A stretch of DNA of 64,000 nt from Asterias amurensis (GCF_032118995.1 NC_092667.1:1604931-1668930), one strand, 5' to 3'; shown: positions 22,170-34,800, counted from the stretch's first letter. Numbers and translations: made by a program. The notes: a model not told the origin generated them from the letters alone.

Positions 22170-22551
22170 AATTTTAACTTACCCAGTTTGAAGATAATGA
22201 TAGGCAGTTTCTTATAAAAATATTACTTGCTGAAGTGCTGTAGTAATTCAAAAATGAGTAAAACAAGTCACGAAAATAACTTTTGTCTCTGTGAGACGAA
22301 AATTATTTTAGCTTGTAAAACTTTATTAACTAGATGGTAATTATACCATACACCCAAAATGGTAATTATTTTTACAAGCTGAAACTGAGACAAAATGTCT
22401 TTCTTTGTGTCATTGTTTTACTCATTTCTCAAAAACTATAGCACCTCGGCATATGTAACATCTTAAGGGAAGCTTTCTACTATTATTTTCGTCAAACTGT
22501 GTAAATTTAATGTAAATCTGTGGACATTGTGCAAAAAGTACCTAAACCTCC
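22170..22551. mobile_element. Palindromic MITE (TTTGAAGATAATGATAG family) after exon F
   Basis: Arms with GTTTGAAGATAATGATAG and its diverged mirror, CTATTATTTTCGTCAAAC, enclose GAGTAAAACAAGTCACGAAA and an inner AATTATACCAT hairpin. It would lie in the exon F 3' UTR. Confidence 0.8.
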
Positions 22552-22555
22552 TTAA

Positions 22556-22742
22556 AGGGGCTGTCTTGTTATGATCGAAGCAGGTTTATGGCTGTATATG
22601 GAGTTATGAGGTCTCGCCCAGTTCCTGTTTGCTCTCCATAGATGTGATACAGAGGGAGGGCGCCCGTGTGCAGTAACTGGGAGAGAGTTCATAACTCAAT
22701 GTACAGCTATAGGTCTGCTTTGACTGTAATGACACATCCCCT
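22556..22742. mobile_element. AGGGGCTGTC palindromic MITE flanked by TTAA
   Basis: TTAA at 22552-22555 and 22743-22746. Arms AGGGGCTGTCTTGTTATGAT and the diverged mirror ACTGTAATGACACATCCCCT. Internal ATGGAGTTATGA / TCATAACTCAAT also mirror. About 187 bp. Confidence 0.8.
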
Positions 22743-22746
22743 TTAA

Positions 22747-23512
22747 ACTTGGAAATCTTTTATTGAGTCGCTTCGTTTCCCCCAAAAAGCCATGTGAAGG
22801 TATTTCATTAATATCCAAAACCAATATCCTAATTGGAGACTAAAACAACACAATAATAGAGTCACAAGTGCATTCAAGCTCACTAAAGGAAACTGTTATG
22901 TTAAACAAAGTTCCTTGGCCCTGTTTATTAGCATGGTGCCAGCAAAACACAACTGCAAGAATTTTTGTTTGCTGCATATCTTAAAAAGTCTTATACATTT
23001 TAGAGTAAAGCAGGTTCGATTCTTAACCATCTACATGTAGAAACATCTTTAGTTTTAACACCATTTACTGCTCCTCATTAATAAATGCCTTTGTTTCCAC
23101 AGCAGTTTGCTCTACAGCAGTTTGCTTCTAATCATTGTGTGACTAATGATTTATTTTCTTTGTCTAACAGTTTATCATACATAACCTCTTACACTGATGT
23201 GTTCTCATTGATCTATAAGTGCTTGATGGTTAAGCATTTGACTCCCAACATTTAGGATCTTAAGAAATGTTTGAAAAGAGTCGCACATTAGTTGTTTTGT
23301 TCTGTTGTAATCTTGAGTGAAAGCAGTAATTCTCACATAATGTCAACCGTCACTTATTTTAGTGTACGGCTCTCTTTGTTTTCATACATCTCATGACACT
23401 GACAGTTGACAAGTCAACAACTAATTGCAATAGGGTAGGACCTTAAAAGAAAAGGTGGACAACTTTATACCAGATGCAAATTTAACATCGAACAAATTTT
23501 ACCATGACTTAA
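22747..23512. other. No gene seen
   Basis: Non-coding by inspection and duplicated at about 61601-62366. Contains AATAAA near 23079, a possible distal signal for exon F. Confidence 0.45.
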
Positions 23513-23774
23513 AGGCACTGGACACTTTTAGTAAATACTTAGTTGTTATCGTCACTTGGTAACGAGAACCGGAGAGCTGTTGATACTAAGAAGCGTTGTG
23601 AAAATCTTATAAAGTCTTCAGGCCTGAAGCCTTTTGAGTTATTTGAAAGCACAGAAATTTGATTTGAGCAACAAGGGTGTTTTGCTTTAAAAAAAAATGA
23701 TTTTATGCAACTATGTTTGACAACTACCAAACATGACAAATTATTTTTTAATTCATGTTCAGTGCCTTCAAACA
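23513..23774. mobile_element. Divergent GGCACTGGACAC MITE
   Basis: TTAA precedes the left end AGGCACTGGACAC; the right end reads GTTCAGTGCCTT. The interior shares CTTGGTAACGAG with the main family but is otherwise diverged. Confidence 0.65.
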
Positions 23775-26726
23775 TGATTCACACTACAGAAGCTGTTTAA
23801 ATCCTCTATTTTTCAGCTACCGGGCATTCTGTTTCGGAATGGAACAGGTCAGGGATCCGAACACTATCCAAGTGATATTATGATTACTATTTTATTTGCC
23901 ATAGCAGTGCAAAACATAATACATTGACAATATACCCCGAGATGGGCAAGAGACAACAAAAGCAAATACATACTACGATCCGTAGATCTGTTGCCCCACA
24001 TCTTGGGTACACAATAAAGTTAATATAGATTAACCTAATATACATGTAGTACACAAAGCATTAAAAAAAAACAGATAATTATATGCTTCACAGGTCTCGA
24101 AGGGAGGGGCTAATACTGAGTATACAGTGCGTAGCAAACCATAGTGTCGGTAATACCAAATAATTTTGACATGGTTTTTCTTTCTCTTCTGGCATTATGA
24201 TCCAAAGTGTATACCTCTTATATTCAGGGATGAACTTTTAGTCTTTTGTCTGACTTCAGACTTGTTAAAAGTCTACCTGGTAATAACAAATGCATTACTT
24301 TTCTCCAAATTAAATAAGACATGTTCTTTGATCTACTTCTCTAGCACTAAGGATACTGTTCCAAAAAGCTCCTTGGAATCTATAACTTCAAAGGGTGATC
24401 AACAGGTTGAAATGCCATCATTTCAATGTATCCCCTAAGAGTTGAATCCCAGTTTCAGACTTTTTTTTTGTCGACAATGACACTCATCCCTGTATATTTT
24501 ATCACCATTTTATGCATGAATCCTTGCATGTTAATCAGTCTTTCATATCCTTAGCATGATGCATGTTTCTTTTATTTCCCTTTATCCTGCAGCCTGCCTT
24601 ATTTGGATATTAAAGTTACATTTTCAGTGGAATTAGAGTTGTTGTTTTTTGAGGCCATATCCTAGGTAGTCTGTATAAATCTCCTTTTTTTTTTTTTTTT
24701 TTTTTTTTTTTTCTCTTCTTATTTCAGTTCTGTTGTGACAGAGCGTAGATGGATTTCAGTTTGATATTGATTTTACTTAAAGGATTAATAATGGAAACGA
24801 GTAAATGAAGCTCATGGTTAATGTGAATGATCAGTATAAACAATGCAATAATGACCTAGGATGTTAAGGCCATGCAACACAATGCAATTTACAGGCAACT
24901 ATTTCCAGGCAATCTCGAAAAAGGACATTCATTCACACTTCAGTTTTCTTGTTATAAACTTGGGGACAATAAGTTAGAGCTACAGAAGAATGTCTCTTGT
25001 GATGCCGAAGTGTTCCTTGTGCATAAGTACAGTCGGTAAAATGCCTCTTCAAGTTGCCTGTACAAGTTGCCCTGTGTGACATTGCCTTTAGTCTCTCGTG
25101 ACTAGAATTCCTTGGTTTGATCACTTGTAGAATGTCGCCATATAGACAACACCCAATTCCAGTCACTCACCAAATCATTAAATCATGAACTCAGAAAGGT
25201 ACAATGAGAACAATATAAAAGTAAATATGTAACATTTGGAAAGTTTGGAATTCTTGAGTCCTGAAAAAGTGTGCTTTCTAAATTATATCATTGTAGATAT
25301 GGACATGCTTTAAGCAACATCAATGTGACTCGATAAGGTCATCCAAGATTGTTCACTTACATATTAAAGCCATAATGGCACGACTGTAAATCCAGCAATT
25401 TAATATCGTACCAATGTTAATATTATTTGCACCATTTCGGGAAAGTCAATATGATCAGGCCTAGAGTAGTATCTCGCAATATGCAAACAAGTTTTGAGGG
25501 TGTTTTATAATTATGCAGATATCAGAAACTACAAAAAGGCACCTAGTGTTATTTTAGCTCTGTAATATTTTGTGTTTATATAAGGGAGGAATTCTTGTAA
25601 AAAGTTGCACAATATTTAATGACAAATTTGTACATGTGTCGGCTATGTATATATTAACAGGTGGTATGGGTCCACTACTATGAAGAAGAGTGTAATTACT
25701 AATTTGCTATATATATGTTTTGTACTCTGAGCTGCCAGCTTTTCCCTGATTCTGCAGGAGGTTTCTTGAAAACCAATCTTTCCATGTTCTGGAAACATTT
25801 TCCCTATTATGTTGAATGGAATTCTAAACATCTCCCTGATTTTCTTACAAAATTTCCCTGATTGCAAGATGGAAATGTTGGCAGCTTTGGATGCTTTATG
25901 TAAAATCAGTTAAAATGTTACCTTTTGGTTTAATATTTGGGAAATCTTAAATAGCTTTATGCTCATCAGGGAGTAAAGACAATTTAGGCCTACAGGAGAA
26001 AAACAAGTAGGCCTAAGGAGTTAATGTATTTAAGTTTGGGTACTAAACACTAACCAACTGAAGAAACTTTGTTTAGGAGGAAATTTATGCAACAAGGACT
26101 ATGTAAATAGTATTGTAATATTTATATTTAATATTAATACTCATTTTTTACTCTGATGGGGTATTGGATAAGTGGTTTACAAGGGAACAATAGCAAAGCA
26201 ACCTGAATTGTATTAAAGTTTTAGAAATGATAGATGATAACAAAATTGTTTTTTATAACATTAAAAACATCAGTTTTGGACAGTGGTGTTTGCAATGTAA
26301 AATAAAAAAATTCAAATATGCCTAGTTATATTTTAGGTAATAACATTTTGGTATAACACAATTTGTGGTCTTGGTATTAAGAAATAAGATAAAAATCTTC
26401 TGGTGATAAGAAAATTCATCGTATAGAGTCCTAACAAGCTATTGGGAAATTTATGGTCAGCTTAAACATGTAGTAGTGGAATTGTTTAACAATCACATTT
26501 CTGACGATGAAATGTTTTGCTGTTAATGTAACAGTAAAGTTTATACTGAAAATAAACTAATTAAAACAAATACTGTTATTAAATGAATATTTTCTGTTTT
26601 GAGTGGTTTGAGTTCATTCTTTGATCCTAAACATGTTTACACTTTCTTCTTTCTTTCAGTTTTTGTCTGAAAGATGTTCTAGTTTTCAAGAGACTTTTGC
26701 AGGTTTTTTTTAAGGTAGAATGCGAC
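23775..26726. other. No gene seen
   Basis: AT-rich, including a pure T tract of more than 20 bp near 24688 and a SINE-tail fragment near 24110. A CAG-bounded 31-bp stretch near 23818 looked exon-like but is too short to support. Up to 25144 it belongs to the duplicated segment. Confidence 0.4.
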
Positions 26727-26977
26727 GGTTTGATTTGACAACCTCGTGCCCACCTCCAACCTTCTATGGAACGTAAATGTCGTCCCCCTGAGCCTACATT
26801 TCCGTTAACAAGAAATGGACACGTCTGATACGCAAGGTGCGCAACATCGGGCCACATTGGGTCCGATTAAACACTTGTAACCTGTTCACTCGGCCTGCGT
26901 AGATGAGGGTTGCGTTCTCCAACGAAATCTGAACGGAATCACAACGAATTTTTATCCCGTCACAAAATTGTTGATCA
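26727..26977 (-). repeat. Conserved 250-bp module of the lectin array, copy 1
   Basis: Nearly identical copies at 35019-35268 and 41231-41482. On the - strand a frame reads DGIKIRCDSVQITLENATLI then YAGRVNRLQVFYRTQCGP and ends soon after. The open frame and strong conservation suggest a former or real exon, but I recognise no family. Confidence 0.6.
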
Positions 26978-27096
26978 TGTTGAAAATTGCCGACGGACGC
27001 GACTGATTTTTGCTGCCGTCTGCGGTCGCTAGCAGATTTTTCAGCGACAATGTACGATGATTGGCGGCAAATTCAAAATTGCAATTCGCAGCTTAA

Positions 27097-27467
27097 AGGA
27101 ACACGTTGCCTTGGATCGGACGAGTTGGTCTATAAAAAGCGTTTTGTAACCATTTCTTATAAAATGCATATGGTTGGAAAGATGTTTTAAAAGTAGAATA
27201 CAATGATCCACACACAATTGCCTCGAAATTGCGTGGTTTTCCTTTAACTTTGCGAACTAACACGGTCGGCCATTTATGGGAGTCAAAAATTTGACTCCCA
27301 TAAACGGCCGACCGTGTTTGACGACGAGGTAAGAGGAAAACCACGCAATTTCGAGTGATACTTGTGTGGATCATTATATTCTACTTTTAAAATATCTTTC
27401 CAACCATAGCAAACGGTTACAAACGCTGTTAAAGACCAACTCGACCGATCCAAGGTAACGTGCTTCT
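27097..27467. mobile_element. AGGAACACGTTGCC-family palindromic MITE, copy 2
   Basis: Hairpin with TTAA at both borders (27093-27096, 27468-27471). Same family as 9734-10125. Confidence 0.9.
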
Positions 27468-27819
27468 TTAACGTAGCTTGCCGTACCCCACTGTTTATAC
27501 ACTGTGAGGTGACGTATGTCGGCACGACGGACGGCTGTGAAAATCCCTGCACTTCCATGCGCTGATGACCGAAGAGTATCACAAAGCGAGTGACTTTCAG
27601 GCACGGATGCTTTAGTCTTGGACGCCTTGGGATAATATTAGGCATTGTTTTGGAATGAATAATATGGTTGGACAGATATTCAAGATGTGTTATTTCATGT
27701 CAAAACACAGAAGAATTTTTGAATCCACAAACCATTTTTTTCTGCTAATTGTATTTCCAGAGGTAAAATAATGTTGTTCAATCGCTATTACATACATACA
27801 TTATCATCATTTATATAAA

Positions 27820-28177
27820 TAAGGCGCCTTTTTCCCAAGGTTACAAAGCGCTTACAGAAGATGCAACAAAGAAGTCCAAACTCAAGATGTTCCAAAGTGA
27901 AATAAAACAGTCAGCTGTTTCTGTATAAGTGAGTCTTCAGTAGTTTCTTGAATTATTTATGTGAAGTTGCATGGCGAAGATGTGATGGTAATGAGTTCCA
28001 TAGATTTGGAGCAGCAGCAGAAAAAAAAGCACTTGAACCAGCTCAGAGACGGTGCGATGTTCGGCCAAGAGAATCTAGCATGTCAGATATGTATGATGGT
28101 AACTGATGAGCAAGAGATTTGAAGACATGTAAACAAAGTTTAAAGTCAATTCTGTTTGCGATGGGCAGCCAGTGCAA
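27820..28177 (-). mobile_element. CR1/L2-like LINE 3' end fragment, lectin unit 1
   Basis: The - strand reads LHWLPIANRIDFKL near 28175, then AAAPNLWNSLPSHLRHAT and FKKLLKTHLY before a stop at 27911-27913, the standard C-terminal end of CR1/L2-type ORF2. This copy has one in-frame TAA where the other units have CAA. It lies immediately downstream of lectin gene 1 and is repeated after each lectin gene. Confidence 0.85.
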
Positions 28178-28183
28178 TTTATT
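28178..28183 (-). promoter_or_regulatory. Candidate polyadenylation signal, lectin gene 1
   Basis: AATAAA on the - strand, about 155 bp after the lectin stop and exactly at the start of the LINE-derived sequence. The same hexamer is kept in the other three units. Confidence 0.5.
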
Positions 28184-28338
28184 CATTATATTAAAACACA
28201 CTACTGGTGTTTTCGTGCACGAGAAACTCTTTTAACAGGGCAAAGAGCAACAAAATGTTAAGAGATTTGAAGGCAATGAGTATTTTTCATTTTCATGAAA
28301 AGTACTTGCCCGGAATATTGAGCAACCTTTCACAGGAG

Positions 28339-30057
28339 CTACAGTGCTCGTACTGGACGCTGACAGATTAACTTGTGTGTGTATCCACAATCCTCATCAT
28401 CCCAGCCTGCATAGTCAGCCCTGCCTACAGCGCAGTCTTGGTTGCCTCCAGAACTATCTGGCTGTCTATCAGCCCATCTCTTGTCCTGCACGCCAATAGT
28501 ACCTTCCTCATCCAAACACACCCAGGTACCTGGACAAAGTCAATCAGAAAAAAGTATCATTACATCAATCTTCATTGTCCTTATCATTTGGCCCATATTC
28601 AGCCCATCTCTCGTCCTGCTGCACGTCAATAGTAGCTTCACCATCCAAACACACCCAGGTACCTGAAGCAAGTCAATCAGGACAAAGTCTCATTACATCG
28701 ATGTTGGGTAAGAGATTGTACTTAACATAATTTTGTATAAATAAAATTTGAAAATAGGAAGAATATTCATATCAGGGTTTTTTTTCTTTTCTTTTTCTTC
28801 TCATTTTCGATACGCAATTGCCTGAGCGGGTTTCCGCATTTGAACACCATTCCCGGTTTTGAACACAGATTTACGACTCTTGTTAATAATAACGTATGCC
28901 ACACCGGGGATTAGATTAAGCCATGAACCGGTGTGGCGGTTTCAACTTTCCGCCGTGTTCAGTTTTCCGAATGACCAAATACGGTAAAATTACGTCATGC
29001 GATGCCTGCGCACAGCAAGCGAAAGTAGTCCACTTTTAGTGCCGTATTGAGTCATCCGTGTTACACTCTCCGGTAGCTGTCGAGGCGGCGTCCACGATTA
29101 CAACGAGCGGCGAACGCGTGGATCGTATGAGAGAATTTGGTATGAAGGCCAAGCAAATTATCCTGTATTTATTTTAACCAGTGGCACAAGCAGTGTTGTA
29201 CACATGAGATGGGGCAAGAGAATAATAATGTGACTATAACAGAAAAGAATCGTAATAGAAACAATTGGGGGTCACTGATAGAACTACACTACAGTACTCG
29301 TCAGGGTACTCGCGGCGGTATTTTTGTCTGACTACGTCACCTGGAAAACTGAACACGCCGGAAAGCTAAAACCGTTCGAACAACGTGCTGAAATATCCGG
29401 CTACGTCACCCAGAAAACTGAACACGGTGGAAGACTGAAACCGCCACACTGGGCGAGGCATTTTGGCACCGTGTTGTCAATATTATTGTCAACAAATAAA
29501 AGTAAGGTTCGAACCAACGACCTCCGGATTAACGTGCCGGCGCTCTACCAACTGAGCTATCTAGCCCTATGTTGGCGGTGTCCCTATTTTGGCAATATCC
29601 TTGTTCGGTCGAGTCCCACTCTAGTCAATTCTTTGTTCAACCCCAAAAATCATTTCACAATTTACCCAGTCAGTTTCCCTTGTGGTGTATATATTGACAA
29701 ATTAGAGTAAAGGACATATTTTATGAACGTCATTTCTAGAATTGTAGTATTGTACAAACCTTCAGTTTGAATGTCGTTGCAACCAATCCAGACGTGGCCG
29801 CATCTGAACATGTTGAGGATGTGTTGTAAATCTTCTTTGGATTGAGGGACAACCATCGTCCCACCCAACTCAACACAAATCTGCTTGCCCGCTTTCCATG
29901 TAACGTCGGCGTCATGCATCTTGTAGCATTTGTCTCGCCACTGGCACCAAGTAGGAGGGCATGGCTTCCAACACCGCCCGTTAACAGCAGCGTGGTCTGC
30001 CATTATAAGTACACCAACGACACCCAGCAGTTTGCTCGCCAACATTTTGCAGACCAT
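28339..30057 (-). CDS. C-type lectin gene 1 (two exons; QPD type)
   Basis: Predicts a secreted single-domain C-type lectin of 162 residues that binds sugar outside the cell, plausibly in immunity or body fluids. Exon 1 is 30057-29760 (donor GTTTGT at 29759) and exon 2 is 28529-28339 (acceptor TTTGTCCAG); phases match, giving Gly100. Residues 1-27 form a signal peptide with core LLGVVGVLI. Then come RCWKPCPPTW, Cys44, Cys61, the WIGCND motif (90-95), W118, QPD at 122-124, NQDC at 129-132, WDD at 142-144 and Cys147/155. QPD usually marks galactose preference. NQDC replaces the canonical EDC, losing one Ca2+ ligand. An extra Cys38 is unique to this copy. The first ATG (MVCKM) is chosen since it opens the signal peptide. 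Confidence 0.88.
28565..28662 (-). pseudogene. Truncated second copy of lectin exon 2, unit 1
   Basis: Between exons 1 and 2 lies a second acceptor (CTTGCTTCAG) followed by a close copy of the exon 2 start: TWVCLDGEATIDVQQDERWA then EYGPNDKDNED and a stop at 28565-28567. It lacks the WND and last two cysteines, so inclusion would truncate the domain. Present in all four units; either a decayed tandem exon or a rarely used alternative. Confidence 0.7.
28928..29452. mobile_element. TIR element in lectin intron, unit 1
   Basis: Left CCGGTGTGGCGGTTTCAACT and right TGAAACCGCCACACTGG are inverted ends of about 50 bp, with subterminal GTGTTCAGTTTTCC repeats. Related elements lie in each lectin intron and, in the other orientation, in the spacers of units 1-3. 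No transposase. Confidence 0.8.
29503..29567 (-). mobile_element. tRNA-like SINE head in lectin intron, unit 1
   Basis: - strand: GGGCTAGATAGCTCAGTTGG (box A) and GGTTCGAACC (box B) with a GTTAA anticodon-like loop, resembling tRNA-Asn. The acceptor stem does not close, so it is a SINE head or tRNA pseudogene. Repeated in units 2-4. Confidence 0.7.
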
Positions 30058-31310
30058 CTCTTAACAAATTGAACTTAAATGAGTGCCACTAAGAAGACGC
30101 AACTTTTACGGAACGGAACTGCGCCGAGGTAGGCCTATCCAAGACTAAATATTGACGTACAATGTTCGCCCGTTTTATTGATATTGTCGTTGAGTTAAAT
30201 ATTAGTTTGTAAAGACGTTCGAATGTGACAAGTCCCAAAGGGAAAAATGTGTGCCGCCCATAACGGCTATACCGGAATACAAACGAGCGTGGGTTTGGTA
30301 ATTAGAGCTAAACAACGCCACCATCGTTTAGAGTACAGTGCAGTGTCGTGGTCGTATGATAAAGGCCCTCGCCTTCGGCTCGGGCCTTTATCACATGACC
30401 ACGACCCTGCAAGTTTTTAAACGCCCGGTTAAGAACGAGTCACTACACTTTTATTCCCATTCATAAATGCCTTTAAGTAAAACAAAAATACAAAAACACC
30501 GACATTTTGAACAAAATATGACTTCTACTTCTACCTTCAATGCTTCTAGTTTCGCTATCTAGTCTGGATTGTTGCTGTCCATGTTCAGGGGCCCAGCAGT
30601 CTTCTGCAAATGAAGTTGTCCTGTTCCGGCCTCTCAACAGTGTTTTTCTACGACATAATTTACGAAACCAAACTAATGGGTCATCCTATTTCCTTTGACA
30701 ATCCACAGGGGAATTGTTGATGCATGAACACAAAATTTCACAGTTCAAACAATGTTTTAACACCTGAGCAAATGTATTTGTCATTAATATTTAAATGCTA
30801 CAAGAAAACTACATGATTTTTATATGCCACATAAATAAACCTGTAACAACATTTCAAATAAATATCGGCCAGTTCAGTGTTTTCTTTGCGCCCTGGAAAT
30901 TAAACAGCTCATTCATCGGTGTGGTGTTTTTACTTTGTACACACGTGCGTCAATTCGATTCATATGTCATGTATGTACGACGCAAACGCAAGGCGAGGAA
31001 ATACGGCCGTTTTGCTGGAAAACTGAGACAGAATTGTCACAAATTACTCTGGAATTTTATGACAATGTTTTATTCTGATGGCAAAGATGAAGCGACATCA
31101 TGTTGATAACAACATTGCCTTGGAACGCAGCCTGTGAAGATGGATTGTGACTGGTTTGTAGATGTGATCTTGACGGTCATGGCGGACTTGTCGGAGAGTA
31201 CAGTGCATGCAAGCACCGGCATCGACACGGTCGAGTTGGCTGCGGGGACAGCTCAGCAACGGTAAGCGAGGGCCTGTGCTGACTGCTTGTGTAGCTAGTA
31301 GCGATGCTGT
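30058..31310. other. Upstream region of lectin gene 1 with coding-like fragments
   Basis: Presumed promoter side of lectin gene 1. Near 30440 a - strand AATAAA could end a separate transcript. On the + strand a frame near 30966-31105 reads MYVRRKRKARKYGRFAGKL and is kept in units 2 and 3. At 31179-31261 a frame begins MADLSESTVHASTGIDTVEL and runs into a GTAAGC donor; units 2 and 3 lack it intact. No family recognised. Confidence 0.4.
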
Positions 31311-31899
31311 CCGGTGTGGCGGTTTCAGTCTTCCGTCGTGTTCAGTTTTCCGGGTGACGTAGCCGGACATTTCAGCACGTTGTTCGAACGGTTTTAGCTT
31401 TCCGGCGTGTTCAGTTTTCCGGGTGATTATAAATACACACATAATAACACATCTGTAATTACACAGTATTGATTTTTTTTGTCACAGCTATAAACTGCTC
31501 CTATAAACTGCTTTTATTTCCTTTTATTTCTATCAAGAAAGTTTGACTAAGTCACTCGTGGAGGAATAAATTTATTCCTCCATGAGTCACTGGACCGTTC
31601 TCTGTATTTCAACGTGTAAAGCACCATCTATATTACCCTTGAAATGGGGGCATATTTTTCTTCCATGACCAACTCCTAAACACACCAAATTCTCTCATAC
31701 GATCCACGCGTTCGCCGCTCGTTGTACTCTCGTGGACGCCGCCATGACAGCTACCGGAGAGAGTAACACGGATGACTCAATACGGCACTAAAAATGGACT
31801 ACTTTCGCATGCTGTGCGCCGGCGTCGCATGACGTAATGTTACCGTATTTGGTCATTCGGAAAACTGAACACGGCGGAAAGTTGAAACCGCCACACCTG
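31311..31899. mobile_element. TIR element in lectin spacer, unit 1
   Basis: Same family as 28928-29452 but inverted: left CCGGTGTGGCGGTTTCAGTC, right TGAAACCGCCACACCTG. The two elements together bracket lectin exon 1 as large inverted repeats. Confidence 0.8.
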
Positions 31900-34800
31900 T
31901 GCGGGTCGATATTGTGCAGAGCTGCCGACATATCTTTCTTTTGCTTCTCAGAAGAATCACGACAGTAATGTTTGATGGATGATTCGTTTTCTGTGAGTAC
32001 GACTATCACAACGAGCCTCGTTGAGTACAGTTAGTTGTAGCTCGCACACAATGTTGTGCAGATTACTTTTTCGTTCTTTTCTTCTTATAATGTTGAAAGT
32101 TCTGCTTCAGTTAGATGGTCAAACCTGTCTCCCCAGGAGCACATTTTTCTTCATTGCTTTCTCATTTATTTATCTGCTTTCCGGCTCTCTGTCTCTGCTC
32201 TCAATATTCTGTATCAGCAAAATTTCTTCATCTGTGATTTCAAAATTTAGATTAAAGTTTTGATTGGAAATAATGTAGTCAGACATGTTGTTTTCGGTCA
32301 AAATATTAGTGAGTTGTGATATTGTGTGTAAAGTATGGCAAAATAGCAGACGACATTTACTTAGTAAATTTGCACAACTTATCAACCTCTGTCAATAAGA
32401 GTAATTTTGTTACTCCATTTATAAATGGTTTTAAATTACAATCTATTTAAAAATGATTTTAAACATCAATATTATCATACCCCAAATTTCCCTAATCTTC
32501 AAAACCCATCCACTTTTGAGGGAAAACTAAGCTTCTTTTGTAGAAAATAAAGTGCATAGACGAATGTTATGACGTCACTGTTGAAGTGAGAAAACACAAG
32601 CAGAAATGCATCCATGTTCGGGGCTTTTTTTACCGCTGACTCGTTATAAACAGAGCTCCAGTGCTTTATACTATCAACCTCTCCCCATTACTCGTTACCA
32701 AGTAAGGTTTTATGCGAACAAATATTTTGAATAATTACGAATAGTGTCCACCGCCTAATTTCATTTTAACAAGTACTTTTTTAAATTAATTTAAAATGCT
32801 TAGGCCTAACTTATCAAGCACAAACATGGTAAGTGAGTAAACTCCCTCAAAATTAAGTTTTCAAAGATACTTCTTTCAATATCATTATAAAATAACAGGA
32901 ATTTAACTGAAATTGTTGATCATTAACTTAGCTTAAATTTGTTAATCAAAGTTATGTCAGAAATATCTTAAACTAGGCCTACATGCTTGTACGGTCACTT
33001 CTTTTATCTTTTGGGTTTTTCTGTAGACCGAGCAAGTCGGCTACGACATCATCCGTGTCAAATTTTGCAAACTTAATCATCTGTGTCATATCGCTTGACT
33101 AAATATTAATTTACTTTGAGTCAGGGGAAAAATCGATCCATGGTGCCACTGTCGAAGAAACGAGCGTATAGGCATGTACCATGTTCACGCATCACTGGAG
33201 TGGAAAAGCTTAAGTAATACATACAAACAATTGACTTAAAAATTAAACAATATCGTGCCATTCGTGCAAAATAATGGAGCGATTTTAACAATAGCATGAC
33301 GTCACATGTGTGGCTTTAAGTCGCTTAACCCACACCTGTAACGTCATGCTATTGTTATACGCTCCATTATTTTGCACGAATGGCGCGATGGGTACATCTA
33401 TTCACCCATTGTGCATAAAAGAGTTGGGGAATAAAGTAAATGAAGTCAATGACACCATGGACCACATATTATTTTGTTTTTAATGGTTTTTAACACAGGT
33501 TATTAGAGCTACACATGTATTGCAAAATGATCGTTAACACTTTCCACAAGTGAACAGCTACATTATTAAATTATTATTTAGCTGAGATGTTAAAAAATAA
33601 TTATAGAACTACAACCGTAATTTAAGCAGGTCTTAAGTCAGATAAATCAATTTCATTTTAACCAGTATTTTTGTTTTATGTTTTTATTAATTCAAAATGC
33701 TTAATTTATCATACACAAACATGGTAAGTGAGTAAAGTCCCTAAAATTTAAGATTGCAAAGATACTTTTTTCAATATCATCATAAAATAACAGGAATTCA
33801 ACTGAAATTGTTGATCATAAAGGTAGTTTAAATTTGTTTATTAAAAACAAATCTGAAACTACAGGCTTGTACGCGGGTAGGTCACTTCTTTTATCTTCAC
33901 CTTTTGGGTTTTTTGTAGACCGAGAAAGTCGGCTACAACATCATCTGATAGTCTGTTTCTATCACTAACTTGTAAATTTACTTAAAGTCAAGAAACAAAA
34001 TCACTTATCTACTGCCACTTTCGCTCCCGATCTATGATGCCACTATCGAAGGAACGAGCATATTTCCTAAAATAATGTTGGTCTTCGTCCATTGTTCACA
34101 CACCACCAGTGGTGTTCACTGGAGTGAACAAGCTTACGTAATACATACAAACAATTGACTTAAAAATTAAACAATATCGCGCCATTCGTGCGAAATAATT
34201 GAGCGATTTTAACAATAGCATGACGTCACAGGTGTGGGTTAAGTTGCATAATGCCCTCGGTGAACGCGCCATTAGTGGGTACGAATGGCGCGCACCTCGG
34301 GCATTATCCTATACATAATGCCCTCGGTGAACGCGCCATTCGTGGGTACCAACATGACCAATGGCGCACACCTCGGCCATTATCCTTTGCATAAACCATG
34401 ATCGAATACGACAGAATTAGTACAAACGCTGATAAAAAGTACAATCAATCAGAAACAGCAAAACCTTTATAACTTAATTACAAAAACAGTCATTTTGGAA
34501 TGGCCAAAAAAAGACCCTAAACAAACAAAAAGAAAAACTTAATACTAGAGTTAAAGCAAAATGTTTATATGTATACAGAGTGCAGGGCAACCTTCCATCA
34601 GCGAAGGTTTGAAGTATTGAACCATGAGGCGCGACGTGCTGCAGAGGGAATGGGGATAGTCGGCCGACTGTACACTCTAAAAACTCCCGGGTCAGAATTG
34701 ACCCGGATTTGGGTCCCAGAAGCCAGACCCACTTCTGGGTCTGTTTGACCCGAAAAACCGTGTCAATGTGACCAGAAATTTGTTTACAAGCGGAGATTTT

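Larger units (their letters stand above)
21114..25144 (+). repeat. Large duplicated segment, copy 1 (partner 59268-64000)
   Basis: Matches 59268-64000 collinearly and in the same orientation with scattered substitutions (roughly 1-3% by eye). Differences include a 587-bp TTAA-flanked insertion, a roughly 75-bp tandem repeat and a hairpin expansion, all in copy 2. The partner is cut by the window end, so the true right edge is unknown. Confidence 0.9.

Noticed and set aside
23815-23852. Possible 31-bp exon bounded by TTTTCAG and a GTCAGG donor
   Set aside because: Too short to test for coding, no known domain, and duplicated only as part of the large repeat.
29503-29567. Functional tRNA-Asn gene in the lectin intron
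   Set aside because: A and B boxes are good, but the acceptor stem does not pair and the T-arm is weak; the four copies match a SINE head.
29324-29710. 128-codon + strand frame in lectin unit 1 and its copies
   Set aside because: It translates the TIR element and SINE inside the lectin intron, on the strand opposite the gene.
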